From Bacillus sp. MRMR6 (lineage in GTDB: Bacteria; Bacillota; Bacilli; Bacillales; Cytobacillaceae): a DNA stretch of 64,000 nt. The notes beneath the pieces are model-generated. The model was not told where the DNA came from. It did not search any database and saw only the letters and a program-made list of their open reading frames with translations. The stretch lies in contig NZ_MSLS01000003.1 of the NCBI RefSeq assembly GCF_001940785.1, positions 225,133-289,132 of the forward strand, given 5' to 3'. Position numbers and translations under genes: made by a program. Positions 54,828-63,337 of the stretch are shown piece by piece; the first letter of the stretch is position 1, and each line of letters opens with the position of its first letter.

Positions 54828-55616
54828 GTGAAAAAGAGTTATCTAACTATTATTATAGTACTTACTTTTTCACTTCTGATACTTACCACCGGTTGTACTT
54901 CAACTAAGTCAAAAGATAGTGATGTACACGAATTAAAGATTGCTGCCGCTTCCGATTTGGCATTAGCCTTTAATGATATAGGGAAGTTATTTGAAGAAGA
55001 AACAAACTCAAAAATCACCTTTTCATTCGGATCTACTGGTCAATTAGCAGATCAAATTGAAAATGGTGCCCCATTTGACGTATTTGCTGCCGCTAACATT
55101 AAATTTGTTGATCAGTTACGGGAAAAGGATCTAATCCTCCCTGAGACACAAACCACCTATGCTTTTGGTAGAATTGGCCTTTCGACCCTTATTGATAGTT
55201 CCTTATCAATAAAGAATCTAGAAGATTTATTAAAACCAGAAGTGAAAAAAATCGCCATAGCTAACCCAGAGCATGCCCCATACGGCTTAGCAGCAAAACA
55301 AGCCCTTAAAAAAGCTGGGTTGTGGGAAGAACTTGAAAGTAAGTTAGTATATGGACGGAATATTTCAGACACACTTACTTTTATTGAAACCGGAAATGTG
55401 GAGGCGGGCATTATCGCTCTTTCTCTTTACAAAGAAGAAGAATTCACTTTTCATATCATTGATGATCATATGCATGCCCCACTTGAACAGTCGATCGCTG
55501 TTATAAGACCCACAAATCAAGAAGAATTGGCAAAACAATTCATTACCTTTATTAAGGGTCCCATAGGGAAACCTATTATGGAGAGTTATGGATTTATCGT
55601 ACCGGAGGGAAAGTAA
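54828..55616 (+). CDS. modA: Molybdate-binding lipoprotein ModA
   Basis: A 262-residue exported molybdate (or tungstate) binding protein. The lipobox TTGC puts the lipidated cysteine at residue 23. Typical mature motifs are LKIAAASDLALAFNDIGKLF near residue 36, FSFGSTGQLADQIENGAPFD near 65, FAAAN, and NPEHAPYGLAAKQALKKAGL near 144. The start is a GTG at 54828 with AAGGAGAG upstream. Directly followed by modB without a gap. Confidence 0.92.
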   Translation: MKKSYLTIIIVLTFSLLILTTGCTSTKSKDSDVHELKIAAASDLALAFNDIGKLFEEETNSKITFSFGSTGQLADQIENGAPFDVFAAANIKFVDQLREKDLILPETQTTYAFGRIGLSTLIDSSLSIKNLEDLLKPEVKKIAIANPEHAPYGLAAKQALKKAGLWEELESKLVYGRNISDTLTFIETGNVEAGIIALSLYKEEEFTFHIIDDHMHAPLEQSIAVIRPTNQEELAKQFITFIKGPIGKPIMESYGFIVPEGK

Positions 55617-56297
55617 ATGTTCGAAGAGATTAATTTATTTCCACTCTTTTTATCATTTAGAGTTGCTCTAACTGCAACTCTATTTACTTTTATTATTGGT
55701 ATTCCCATTGCTTATTTTCTCAATCGATCAAACGGAAAGTTAGCGGATATTATCGATACTTTAATCACCTTACCTATTGTCCTGCCGCCAACCGTTCTAG
55801 GATATTATTTACTTGTTTTATTAGGAAGGCAAAGTTCAATTGGGAAATTCCTAGAAGATCGATTTGATATAACGATTGTTTTTACACCAACTGGTGCTGT
55901 TATTGCCGCACTAATTGTATCAATACCCTATTTAATTAAGTCAGCAAGGGCTGCATTCGCCGGGATTGATCCAACATTGTTAAATGCTGCCAGAGTATTA
56001 GGAAGAACAGAATTGAATATTTTCCTAACAGTCATTATCCCTCTTGCTTGGCGGGGTATTGCAGCTGGAATGACACTTGCATTTGCAAGAGCCCTCGGTG
56101 ATTTCGGAGCAACACTTATGGTTGCAGGAAGTATTCCAAATGTAACGATGACTATGCCAATTGCCATTTATGACGCCTTACTCGCAGGAAATCGAGACTT
56201 AGCAAAAATTCTAGTCATCATTATGACTTCCGTATCAGTTAGCGTATTGTACGTTATTAATCGATTAGAAAAACGAATGAATAAGGGGAATGGGTGA
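55617..56297 (+). CDS. modB: Molybdate ABC permease ModB
   Basis: A 226-residue membrane permease with about five helices (the first at about 10-33). The region LPIVLPPTVLGYYLLVLLG is near residue 54, and the ATPase-contact loop DPTLLNAARVLGRTELNIF near 116, followed by ALGDFGATLMVAGSIPN near 158. These are all typical of ModB/CysTW-like permeases. It starts one base after the modA stop and overlaps the beginning of modC if the earlier modC start is used. Confidence 0.92.
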   Translation: MFEEINLFPLFLSFRVALTATLFTFIIGIPIAYFLNRSNGKLADIIDTLITLPIVLPPTVLGYYLLVLLGRQSSIGKFLEDRFDITIVFTPTGAVIAALIVSIPYLIKSARAAFAGIDPTLLNAARVLGRTELNIFLTVIIPLAWRGIAAGMTLAFARALGDFGATLMVAGSIPNVTMTMPIAIYDALLAGNRDLAKILVIIMTSVSVSVLYVINRLEKRMNKGNG

Positions 56298-56301
56298 ATT
56301 A

Positions 56302-57363
56302 ATGCTGAAGGTAGCTATCACAAAAACACTAAAGCACTTTCAATTAAATGCGGAATTTGCAGTGGGAACAGGTATTACTGGGATCATTGGCCCTTCAGGT
56401 TGTGGAAAAAGTGTTACATTACAGTGCCTTGCTGGTCTTCAAAATCCAGATCATGGTGAAATCCTATTAAACGGACAACCTCTTTATCAATCTAATAATC
56501 GGACTAATATTAAGTCAAGGAATCGAAATATAGGTTATGTTTTTCAAAACTATGCCCTTTTTCCACATTTAACTGTTGAGAAAAATATTGAGTATGGCCT
56601 AAAGGGAAAGAAGAATAGCCTTGAGAAGAAACAAATTGTATCAAACATGATTGAGAAAGTTCAACTTGTTGGTTATGAAGAACATTATCCAAGTCAACTC
56701 TCTGGTGGACAGCAACAAAGGGTAGCCCTCGCCAGAACGTTAGTAACAGATCCAGATTTACTCTTATTAGATGAACCTTTTTCTGCTCTAGATCATCATG
56801 TAAAACATATTCTTGAGCAAGAATTATTAAATATTTTGAGAGAAAATTACTCGGGTATCGTCCTCCTTGTAACCCATAATATGGAAGAAGCCTATCGACT
56901 TTGTGACCATTTAATCCTTTATGACAATGGGGTTATTATACAATCAGGAAAAAAAGAAGAGATTTTTAAGAAGCCGGTTAATATATCTGCAGCAAAAATC
57001 ATCGGGTGTAAAAATATCTTACCTGTCAATTCAATAAAAGAAACTACAGGCCACTTAGAATGCCAGGTTCAAGGCATAAAATTAAGACTTCTCAAGCAAA
57101 CAATCCCCTTCAAAGCTACACATATTGGCATATATTCTGAAAATATCCGTTTTACAAAACATGCCACACATTCAGATAACCTGTTTCAGTTCACCATTAC
57201 TGAAATGGTAAAAGGCATTCACCAGACGAATATTACTTTATTAATTGAAAACACATTTAGCATAGTTGCTTCTATTTCCAATCATGAAGTTGATTCTCTG
57301 ATAAAGGAGAATTATAAAGTAGAACTTTCACCTAGTTTTATCTTTTTATTAGAGAATAGATAG
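56302..57363 (+). CDS. modC: Molybdate ABC ATPase ModC
   Basis: A 353-residue cytosolic ATPase. Walker A IIGPSGCGKSV is near residue 31, signature LSGGQQQRVALARTL near 132, Walker B LLLLDEPFSALD near 153, and the switch histidine in VTHNMEEAYR. The last ~100 residues form a TOBE-type domain (VQGIKLRLL, then THIGIYSENIRF). An ATG at 56290 overlaps modB by 8 bp; the ATG at 56302 is preferred because GGGTGA lies 5-10 bases before it. A terminator closes the modABC operon. Confidence 0.9.
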   Translation: MLKVAITKTLKHFQLNAEFAVGTGITGIIGPSGCGKSVTLQCLAGLQNPDHGEILLNGQPLYQSNNRTNIKSRNRNIGYVFQNYALFPHLTVEKNIEYGLKGKKNSLEKKQIVSNMIEKVQLVGYEEHYPSQLSGGQQQRVALARTLVTDPDLLLLDEPFSALDHHVKHILEQELLNILRENYSGIVLLVTHNMEEAYRLCDHLILYDNGVIIQSGKKEEIFKKPVNISAAKIIGCKNILPVNSIKETTGHLECQVQGIKLRLLKQTIPFKATHIGIYSENIRFTKHATHSDNLFQFTITEMVKGIHQTNITLLIENTFSIVASISNHEVDSLIKENYKVELSPSFIFLLENR

Positions 57364-57375
57364 TAATATACTAAA

Positions 57376-57411
57376 AAACAGCCTTAAACAAAGTTGAGGC
57401 TGTCTTTTTTA
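57376..57411 (+). terminator. modABC terminator
   Basis: ACAGCCT and AGGCTGT with A/T flanks form a hairpin followed by CTTTTTT, 12 bp after modC. Confidence 0.85.
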
Positions 57412-57562
57412 ATTTAATCGTTTATAGCCTTCACCTTCTTGTACAATCAGCATATTAATATTGTAAATAGGGCTTGCTTACTTAAAGTTTGGTATTTATT
57501 AAATAGCCATTCATTAATAAGCTGTAAGGATATAAGTTGCTCGGAAAAGGAGATGTGATACA

Positions 57563-58660
57563 TTGGAGAATCAAGTGATTATACCTTGGGAAGAGGATGA
57601 AATAACTTATGGAGAATTCTATGTTCCAGACTATGTAAATAATATTGGATTAGAAGTTCTTAAACAATACAATTTAGAAGTTAATAGTATGGAAGTGATC
57701 ACAACAAAGCCTGACAAGGGTGGTGCTATTTGGAAGCTAGAGACCAATTCAGGGCCAAAAAGTTTTAAGCTTCTCCATCGAAGACCTACAAGAAGTATGT
57801 TTAGTCTTGGAGCTCAGAGATATTTGGTTGATATAAAAAAAGCAAGAGTACCAGGAATTATCACAACTAAATCTGGAGAAGATTATGTTCAGGCCGGAGG
57901 TAAGTTGTGGTTTGTTGCGGAATGGATTGAACCACTAACTCCTGTTGCAAAGGATTTAGTGGGGGCAAAACAACTTTGCTATGCACTCGGTGAATTTCAC
58001 CGCCTTAGTCAGGGGTATGTACCTCCAGCTGGGTCTGAAATGGCTTCGCGATTATATAAATGGCCAAAAAGCTATCAAAAAATCCTTACGAAAATGGATT
58101 GGTTCCGAACTACTGCCAAAGCATATAATTCCATGCCTGCAAGTCAGGACCTATTAAACGTTGTCGATCTATTTGAAGAGCAAGCAAAGAGAAGTATGGA
58201 ATCACTTAATCAGTCAAAATACTTGGAACTAGTAAAACTCGGAAATACAAATTGGGGGCTAGTGCATCAGGATTACGGATGGTCTAATGGTCAAATGGGG
58301 CCAAATGGCATGTGGATTATTGATCTAGATGGGGTAGCTTATGATCTTCCAATTCGTGATTTAAGGAAACTGATTACGGGTACCATGGCAGATTTATATA
58401 GATGGGATGTAACGTGGATGCGTGAAATGATTCAATCTTATCATGAAGCAAATCCGATTAGTCCAGAGCTTTATGACATCTTAATGATTGATATGTCACT
58501 TCCTAATGAATTTTATAAAAATATTAAAGAAGTACTATATGAACCGGAAATATTTTTAAATGAGACAACCTCTCAATTAATTAGAACAATTGTCGATACT
58601 GACCAATCAAAATGGCCGGCATTACAAGAAATTCAAAACGATTGGAGGAAGAATACTTGA
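57563..58660 (+). CDS. cotS: Spore coat protein CotS-like (kinase fold)
   Basis: A 365-residue CotS/YutH-type protein with an aminoglycoside-phosphotransferase/kinase fold. KGGAIWKLETNSGPKSFKLL near residue 53 is the nucleotide lobe, GLVHQDYGWSNGQ near 233 the catalytic-loop (Brenner) motif, and WIIDLDGVAYDLPIRDL near 251 the metal-binding Asp. CotS is a spore coat component in B. subtilis; kinase activity is not assumed. The start is a TTG at 57563 with AAAAGGAG 10 bases upstream. The stop overlaps the TTG start of the next gene, so the pair is coupled. It is probably expressed late in the mother cell. Confidence 0.87.
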   Translation: MENQVIIPWEEDEITYGEFYVPDYVNNIGLEVLKQYNLEVNSMEVITTKPDKGGAIWKLETNSGPKSFKLLHRRPTRSMFSLGAQRYLVDIKKARVPGIITTKSGEDYVQAGGKLWFVAEWIEPLTPVAKDLVGAKQLCYALGEFHRLSQGYVPPAGSEMASRLYKWPKSYQKILTKMDWFRTTAKAYNSMPASQDLLNVVDLFEEQAKRSMESLNQSKYLELVKLGNTNWGLVHQDYGWSNGQMGPNGMWIIDLDGVAYDLPIRDLRKLITGTMADLYRWDVTWMREMIQSYHEANPISPELYDILMIDMSLPNEFYKNIKEVLYEPEIFLNETTSQLIRTIVDTDQSKWPALQEIQNDWRKNT

Positions 58661-60069
58661 ATATTTTAATGATAGCTACTGAAAAACTTCCAGTACCTCC
58701 TGTCCTTGGAGGAGCAATCCAAACATATATTGCTGGAAGCTTACCCTATCTAGCAAAGTCGTATAATATTACTGTTTTAGGTATAACAGATCCCACGCTT
58801 CCAAATGAAGAAGTGAAAGATGGAATAAAATATGTTCGGGTACCAGGAAAATTATTAGAGCTTTATCAACACGGAGTCATTCAATATTTAGCTTCCAATT
58901 CCTTTGACATTATTCACATTTTTAATCGCCCTCGTCTTGTTATGCCCATTCGACGTGTTGCACCCCAATCCAAAATTATCCTTAGCATGCACAATGATAT
59001 GTTCAATCTTGATAAGATTGAACCAAATGAAGCACATGCAGCAATAAATGAAGTCTCTATGATCATAACAATCAGTAACTATGTGGGGAATGTCATCCGA
59101 AGCCTCTATCCTCAGGCATCATCAAAGCTCCGAACCATTTATTCAGGTGTTGATTATGAAAGATTTTTACCTGGTAATGATTCAAAAATGCAATCTATTC
59201 GAAATCGCCTTCGTAAAGAGCATGGCTTAGAAAATAAGACGGTTATTCTATTTGCAGGAAGGCTTTCCGAAAACAAAGGTGTAGATCGCTTAATTCGGGC
59301 ATTACCGCTGCTTTCAAAGAACTTCAAAGACTTAGCCTTAGTTGTGGTAGGAGGTAATTGGTTTAGTCAGAATCAATTAACCGATTATGTAGCCTATATT
59401 CGATCTTTATCAAAACAACAATCCGTTCCTGTTGTGACAACAGGTTTTGTATCACCAGCTGAAATTCAAAATTGGTTTGCTACTGCTGATTTATTTGTTT
59501 GTACTTCCCTTTGGCAAGAACCACTAGCACGAGTTCATTACGAAGCAATGGCTGCCAGTCTTCCTATCGTGACAACAGCAAGAGGAGGAAATGCAGAGGT
59601 AATTAATTTAGGGGAAAATGGCTTTGTGGTCGAAAATCCAGAAGACCCAGCAAATTTTGCAGAAATAATCACACAAGTATTATCAAATAAATCATTAATG
59701 CAAAGTATGGGAAAAAAAGGAAGGGAACTCGCTATAAGCAATTATAGCTGGCCTCGAGTAGCAAAAGAAATTATCGAAGTTTGGGCGATTACGATGCGAA
59801 TGGAGCTTCCAACAGCTCTGCCAGATGGATATGTAGCACCAGAGGAAGAAAGTTTCCCAAATATTATTCCTATACAAGAGGGTCCTGCAGAGGTCCACGT
59901 TAGTAAGGTTGAGCTAACAAGCAATCCATTCACAAATGAATCGAGTAATCATGAAAAGGAAAAAAAGAAGGACAAAGACAAAGAGAAAAAAGTAAAAAAG
60001 GATAAAAAAGAGAAAAAGGTAAAAAAAGAGAAAAATAAAAAGAAGGATAAGGATCAAGAATTAAATTAA
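58657..60069 (+). CDS. cotSA: Spore coat glycosyltransferase CotSA-like, GT4
   Basis: A 470-residue GT-B fold glycosyltransferase. The N-terminal acceptor domain has LPVPPVLGGAIQTYIAGSLP near residue 12. The donor domain has ILFAGRLSENKGVDRLIRAL near 196, and the sugar-nucleotide site WQEPLARVHYEAMAASLPIV near 288. After about residue 425 comes a lysine-rich tail of KKDKDKEKK-type repeats. The start is a TTG at 58657, inside the TTGA overlap with the cotS stop, with TTGGAGG 8 bases before it; a longer frame from 58612 would overlap cotS by 49 bp. It presumably glycosylates coat material. Confidence 0.87.
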   Translation: MNILMIATEKLPVPPVLGGAIQTYIAGSLPYLAKSYNITVLGITDPTLPNEEVKDGIKYVRVPGKLLELYQHGVIQYLASNSFDIIHIFNRPRLVMPIRRVAPQSKIILSMHNDMFNLDKIEPNEAHAAINEVSMIITISNYVGNVIRSLYPQASSKLRTIYSGVDYERFLPGNDSKMQSIRNRLRKEHGLENKTVILFAGRLSENKGVDRLIRALPLLSKNFKDLALVVVGGNWFSQNQLTDYVAYIRSLSKQQSVPVVTTGFVSPAEIQNWFATADLFVCTSLWQEPLARVHYEAMAASLPIVTTARGGNAEVINLGENGFVVENPEDPANFAEIITQVLSNKSLMQSMGKKGRELAISNYSWPRVAKEIIEVWAITMRMELPTALPDGYVAPEEESFPNIIPIQEGPAEVHVSKVELTSNPFTNESSNHEKEKKKDKDKEKKVKKDKKEKKVKKEKNKKKDKDQELN

Positions 60070-60233
60070 AGAGGAGATCTATCATCAAAGGGGAAAAGTA
60101 ATCTCCTCAGGGACACAGGAACCTTCCCCCCCTAGCCCCGTCCCAAAAATAGGTACTTTTACCCTTTAAAACGTTTTCATTAAACGTTATATTATTCTGT
60201 AAATAATGTTATTCGCATGTTACTGATTCGATC

Positions 60234-60291
60234 AGGCAGGGCGGCACGTGTGAGAAGGACAGACCTTTTCATCGTGTTCCCCTGCCTTTTT
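60234..60291 (+). terminator. Long hairpin terminator downstream of cotSA
   Basis: AGGCAGG and CCTGCCT form the base of a long stem with inner CACG/CGTG and AAGG/CCTT pairs, followed by five T residues. It may end the cotS-cotSA transcript or a separate small RNA. A cre-like AACGTTTTCA occurs at about 60171. Confidence 0.75.
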
Positions 60292-60389
60292 GCTGTTGTT
60301 CCTATTTTCCATCTAATCCCACACTCCGTTTGAACAGGCTTTATGCTTTTTCAATATACTCCACCAAGACCTTCACCTAAATAATTCAT

Positions 60390-60490
60390 ACTGAAAGGAG
60401 GCGTATAAAACAAACCTACACTTCTTCGTAACGTCCGTATGTTCGAAATCAAGCGTGCAAGCGGCTAGGGCTACCTGCTATACGAAATGA
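60390..60490 (+). other. Possible structured leader upstream of the TPR-DUF218 gene
   Basis: GCGTATA at about 60402 can pair with TATACG at about 60479, enclosing some 70 bases with ACGTCCGTATGTTCG and AAGCGGCTAGGGCTACCTGC. AAAGGAGG precedes it without an open frame. I recognise no riboswitch class. The rest of the 60070-60611 gap holds a hairpin terminator and AT-rich DNA. Confidence 0.35.
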
Positions 60491-60611
60491 AAACTAAATT
60501 CTATTTTTGTATTTTTCCATCCATAGGTATGTTCATAAGTGTGCTGAACCAGGAGTGGAAGAGGTCGAATTATTGCTTAATGGAAACTAAATTTTTTTGA
60601 GGAGAGATACC

Positions 60612-61754
60612 ATGAAAAACATGAAAAGCAAACTGAGCTTGGTACTTGCTTTATGCGGGACAATCACATTATCATCCGCTTTTGCAGCACCTGATTTAAA
60701 AACGGCGGAACAAACGGACCCGAATCCAATTATTGCCCCAATTAAAACGGATGAACCAACCTCTTATCGAATCAACCAGCTAGAAGATATCGCAATGTAC
60801 TATTACTGGCATGGCGGCGACCTCAAACAGGCGGAGGAAGAAATCTTTAAAGGTATTACCTTAAAAGGCAAATATGATGTAGTTGAAGCAGCCTATAATG
60901 AGGCAGTCAAACTGGACCCTCATAATTTGGATCTCAAATTCTCACTAGCATCAACACAAATCATCCAGAAAAAAATCCCGGAAGCATTAAAGACCTACCA
61001 ACAAATCTTGAATTTAAACCCTGACAATTATAATGCCAATCTACTACACGGGGTTTATTCAAAAGTAAATGGGGATGAAAAGGCCTATAAAACAGCAATC
61101 TCTAATTTAAAACGTTTGGACGCCCACAAAACCAATGAATATCTTGAGAAATTTTCTGCAACAGAAACGATTAAGAAAACAACATTAAACACGGAAGCTC
61201 CGGTAAATTTACCGCAGAACAACCACGCCATCGTTATTCTTGGCTATGCACTTGCGGATGATGGAACAATGAGAGAGCCATTAATTGAACGCTTAAAAGT
61301 CGGTCTTGCCGCAGCAAACAAATATCCAAATTCCAAAATCATTGTTACCGGCGGCGTGCCGAAGCAAGGCAATACAGAATCGAAATTAATGAAGGAATGG
61401 CTCGTTTCCAAAGGAATAGCCGGGGATCGGATTTTAACAGAGGATAAATCTACAGATACAGTTGAAAATGCCTTCTTCACAACAGCGATCCTTGAAAAAG
61501 AAGGCTTGAAGGATGTCACGCTAGTAACAAGCGCAAGCCATATGAGAAGAGCACTCACGATCTTTACAGAAGCAAGCAATTTTTATGATAAAATGAATGC
61601 AAAAAATAGCAACCGGGCATTCACAAATGTGGTTTACTTGGACTACCCATCCATCGAGGAAGCCCACAACGTAACAAAAGACGAAACGCTGGTCATATAC
61701 CGTGACCTAATGAGAGCTTCTGGAGTTTGGCAATATCCAGGTAAGCAGCGCTAA
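60612..61754 (+). CDS. Exported protein with TPR repeats and a YdcF/SanA-type DUF218 domain
   Basis: A 380-residue protein with a signal peptide or anchor at about 1-25 (LSLVLALCGTITLSSAFAA). Residues about 55-190 are tetratricopeptide-like (VVEAAYNEAVKLDPHNLDL, then PEALKTYQQILNLNPDNYNA). The DUF218 domain covers about 200-375, with HAIVILGYALADDGTM, SKIIVTGGVPKQG, STDTVENAFFTT and VTSASHMRRAL, the usual order of the YdcF/SanA/ElyC family linked to envelope functions. The ATG at 60612 follows GAGGAGAG; an in-frame TTG at 60597 is upstream of that site. The gene ends in its own terminator. Confidence 0.82.
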   Translation: MKNMKSKLSLVLALCGTITLSSAFAAPDLKTAEQTDPNPIIAPIKTDEPTSYRINQLEDIAMYYYWHGGDLKQAEEEIFKGITLKGKYDVVEAAYNEAVKLDPHNLDLKFSLASTQIIQKKIPEALKTYQQILNLNPDNYNANLLHGVYSKVNGDEKAYKTAISNLKRLDAHKTNEYLEKFSATETIKKTTLNTEAPVNLPQNNHAIVILGYALADDGTMREPLIERLKVGLAAANKYPNSKIIVTGGVPKQGNTESKLMKEWLVSKGIAGDRILTEDKSTDTVENAFFTTAILEKEGLKDVTLVTSASHMRRALTIFTEASNFYDKMNAKNSNRAFTNVVYLDYPSIEEAHNVTKDETLVIYRDLMRASGVWQYPGKQR

Positions 61755-61758
61755 GCAT

Positions 61759-61806
61759 CTGTAAAAAGGCTAAATCAATTTTTCATGGGTTTAGCCTTTT
61801 TTACAG
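61759..61806 (+). terminator. Terminator of the TPR-DUF218 gene
   Basis: CTGTAAAAAGGCTAAA and TTTAGCCTTTTTTACAG form a long stem around about 14 bases. Confidence 0.88.
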
Positions 61807-61817
61807 GTGACAGGCAC

Positions 61818-61938
61818 TTATTTGATTTCATTAACAGCAGCGTAATGAGACCAATACGGATCGCGTAACATGCCACTTCCCACAGCAACCAAATCTGCAT
61901 TTAGGTTCGCGTGGGCATGAACAATTTTAATAGATAGA
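61818..61938 (-). pseudogene. C-terminal remnant of an NADH:flavin oxidoreductase (old yellow enzyme)
   Basis: The minus strand encodes NADLVAVGSGMLRDPYW followed by SHYAAVNEIK and a stop, the C-terminal signature of old-yellow-enzyme family oxidoreductases. Only about 40 codons survive, without start or ribosome binding site, and the flavin-binding barrel is gone. Confidence 0.75.
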
Positions 61939-61939
61939 A

Positions 61940-62788
61940 TTATAGGTTTACATAATTTCTCCACTTATGAAGAGGCTCCCAATTTAAAAGTTTCTTAGCC
62001 TTCTCATTATTTAACAGCGGCTCGAAGCCTGTTAGTTCTTTTCTAAAATCTTTTACATCCGGGTAGCATATTTCCATTAGTTGTTTGCTCTCAATATCCA
62101 TGCTTGTTTCATCCGCCCCGATATTAAGGGAAACAGAACCAAGCCCATCAGTCTCAACGGCCAGTCGATAAGCAGTCGCCGCATCACGTGTATCAATATA
62201 ACTCCACAAAATTGTTTTTCGCTGTTCAGGATTATGGATGAATCCAGGGAAATTCTGATACATTTCAGGTGAAATGACATTTCCCAATCTGAATGATACT
62301 ATCTGCATTCCCGTTCTGCGGTGGATCATATCAGCTGTTTTTTCATTTACAATCTTGGATAAACCATAGCTTTCTTCCGGCAATTGCGGGTGATCCTCAT
62401 CTACTGGTACATATTGTGGTTTTAAATTCTGCCTTGAAAAACAAATACCATATGACGACTCACTTGATGAGATTACAGCTTTTTTAATCCCTAAGTTCCC
62501 CGCAGCTTCTAAAATGTTATAAGTGGACATGACATTATTCTGAAAAGTCACTTCGTTTGGATGTGAGTAAGCAACCGGAATCGCTGCTAGATGGACAACT
62601 GCATCAGCACCTGCTAATGCACCATATACCTCACCAAGATTCGTTAAGTCAGTTATGACCGTTTTGCAAAGTACTTCTTTTGGATATTTAATATCTGCAT
62701 TAACGACTTCATAACTATGTTCTAAAAATTCTTTGATAACCTCTCGACCAAGCAAACCACTTCCACCTGTTATGACTACCTTTTTCAT
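61940..62788 (-). CDS. NAD-dependent epimerase/dehydratase, extended SDR
   Basis: A 282-residue nucleotide-sugar-type dehydrogenase/epimerase. The NAD loop VVITGGSGLLGREVI is at the N-terminus, HLAAIPVAYSHP near residue 69, SSSESSYGI near 108 and the catalytic YGLSKIVNEK (YxxxK) near 140. The YSHP...N segment and the C-terminal KAKKLLNWEP are typical of sugar epimerases and uronate dehydrogenases. The substrate cannot be read. The ATG at 62788 has GGAGGG 6 bases upstream. It ends in the neighbourhood of the old-yellow-enzyme remnant. Confidence 0.82.
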   Translation of the reverse strand: MKKVVITGGSGLLGREVIKEFLEHSYEVVNADIKYPKEVLCKTVITDLTNLGEVYGALAGADAVVHLAAIPVAYSHPNEVTFQNNVMSTYNILEAAGNLGIKKAVISSSESSYGICFSRQNLKPQYVPVDEDHPQLPEESYGLSKIVNEKTADMIHRRTGMQIVSFRLGNVISPEMYQNFPGFIHNPEQRKTILWSYIDTRDAATAYRLAVETDGLGSVSLNIGADETSMDIESKQLMEICYPDVKDFRKELTGFEPLLNNEKAKKLLNWEPLHKWRNYVNL

Positions 62789-63068
62789 TTCCAACCCTCC
62801 ATTTTTCTAACCGTTAGGACAAGATACTCTGTGCTTCCTAAATTGCGTAGCTAAAAGAAATATTGTATATGACTTTGTTTGTTGATTGCCTAAACTAAGT
62901 ATATGTAAAAATATTTTTATTTTCAAGTAATTCCTGTTTGGCTTTGCCAAATTTAAGAATACATTTATTACTGAATAATTTATGAAGGAGAATTTCATCC
63001 GTTCTTTGAATTATAAAGACAGCTCGCGATAGTTGAAAGTTTAATGCTGGTTATTGTCCTAAACTATT

Positions 63069-63098
63069 TCTAGAGATTGGGATATGACAATCTCTAGA
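63069..63098. other. Inverted repeat in an intergenic gap
   Basis: TCTAGAGATT and AATCTCTAGA are perfect 10 bp arms around 10 bases. No T tract follows. The 62789-63117 gap contains no gene that I can support. Confidence 0.5.
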
Positions 63099-63121
63099 TA
63101 GACTTAGTATAATATTAAAAA

Positions 63122-63145
63122 AATGACCTACCCTTTGGGTAAGTC
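63122..63145 (-). terminator. Terminator overlapping the end of the small coiled-coil gene
   Basis: On the minus strand GACTTACCC pairs with GGGTAGGTC around AAA, followed by ATTTTTTT; the stem includes the last codons of the gene. Confidence 0.88.
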
Positions 63146-63319
63146 AAGTGCTTGATATGCTAGTTGATACTTTCCGCCTTCAGCAACCTCTGCATGGTAC
63201 AAAGCCTTGAGGGCAAAGCCTTTATCAAGCTCGTGTTCTTCCATCAACTCCCTTAAACGCGTTTGCAATTCCTGATTGTCTTTGATTAGCTGTTTCATTT
63301 GAGATTTGATAAACTTCAT
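63128..63319 (-). CDS. Small uncharacterised coiled-coil protein
   Basis: A 63-residue protein. Residues about 5-35 (SQMKQLIKDNQELQTRLREL) form a probable coiled coil, with a charged helical end (ALKALYHAEVAEGG). AAAGGAG stands 10 bases before the ATG, and the terminator overlaps the stop codon. It follows the RlmI-like gene by 18 bp, so the two are probably co-transcribed. Function unknown. Confidence 0.75.
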   Translation of the reverse strand: MKFIKSQMKQLIKDNQELQTRLRELMEEHELDKGFALKALYHAEVAEGGKYQLAYQALDLPKG

Positions 63320-63337
63320 GATCTATGTAGCTCCTTT

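Noticed and set aside
60487-60600. A 37-codon open frame before the TPR-DUF218 gene
   Set aside because: No ribosome binding site precedes its ATG and its composition is not protein-like; the ATGAAAACTAAATT/ATGGAAACTAAATT similarity may be chance.
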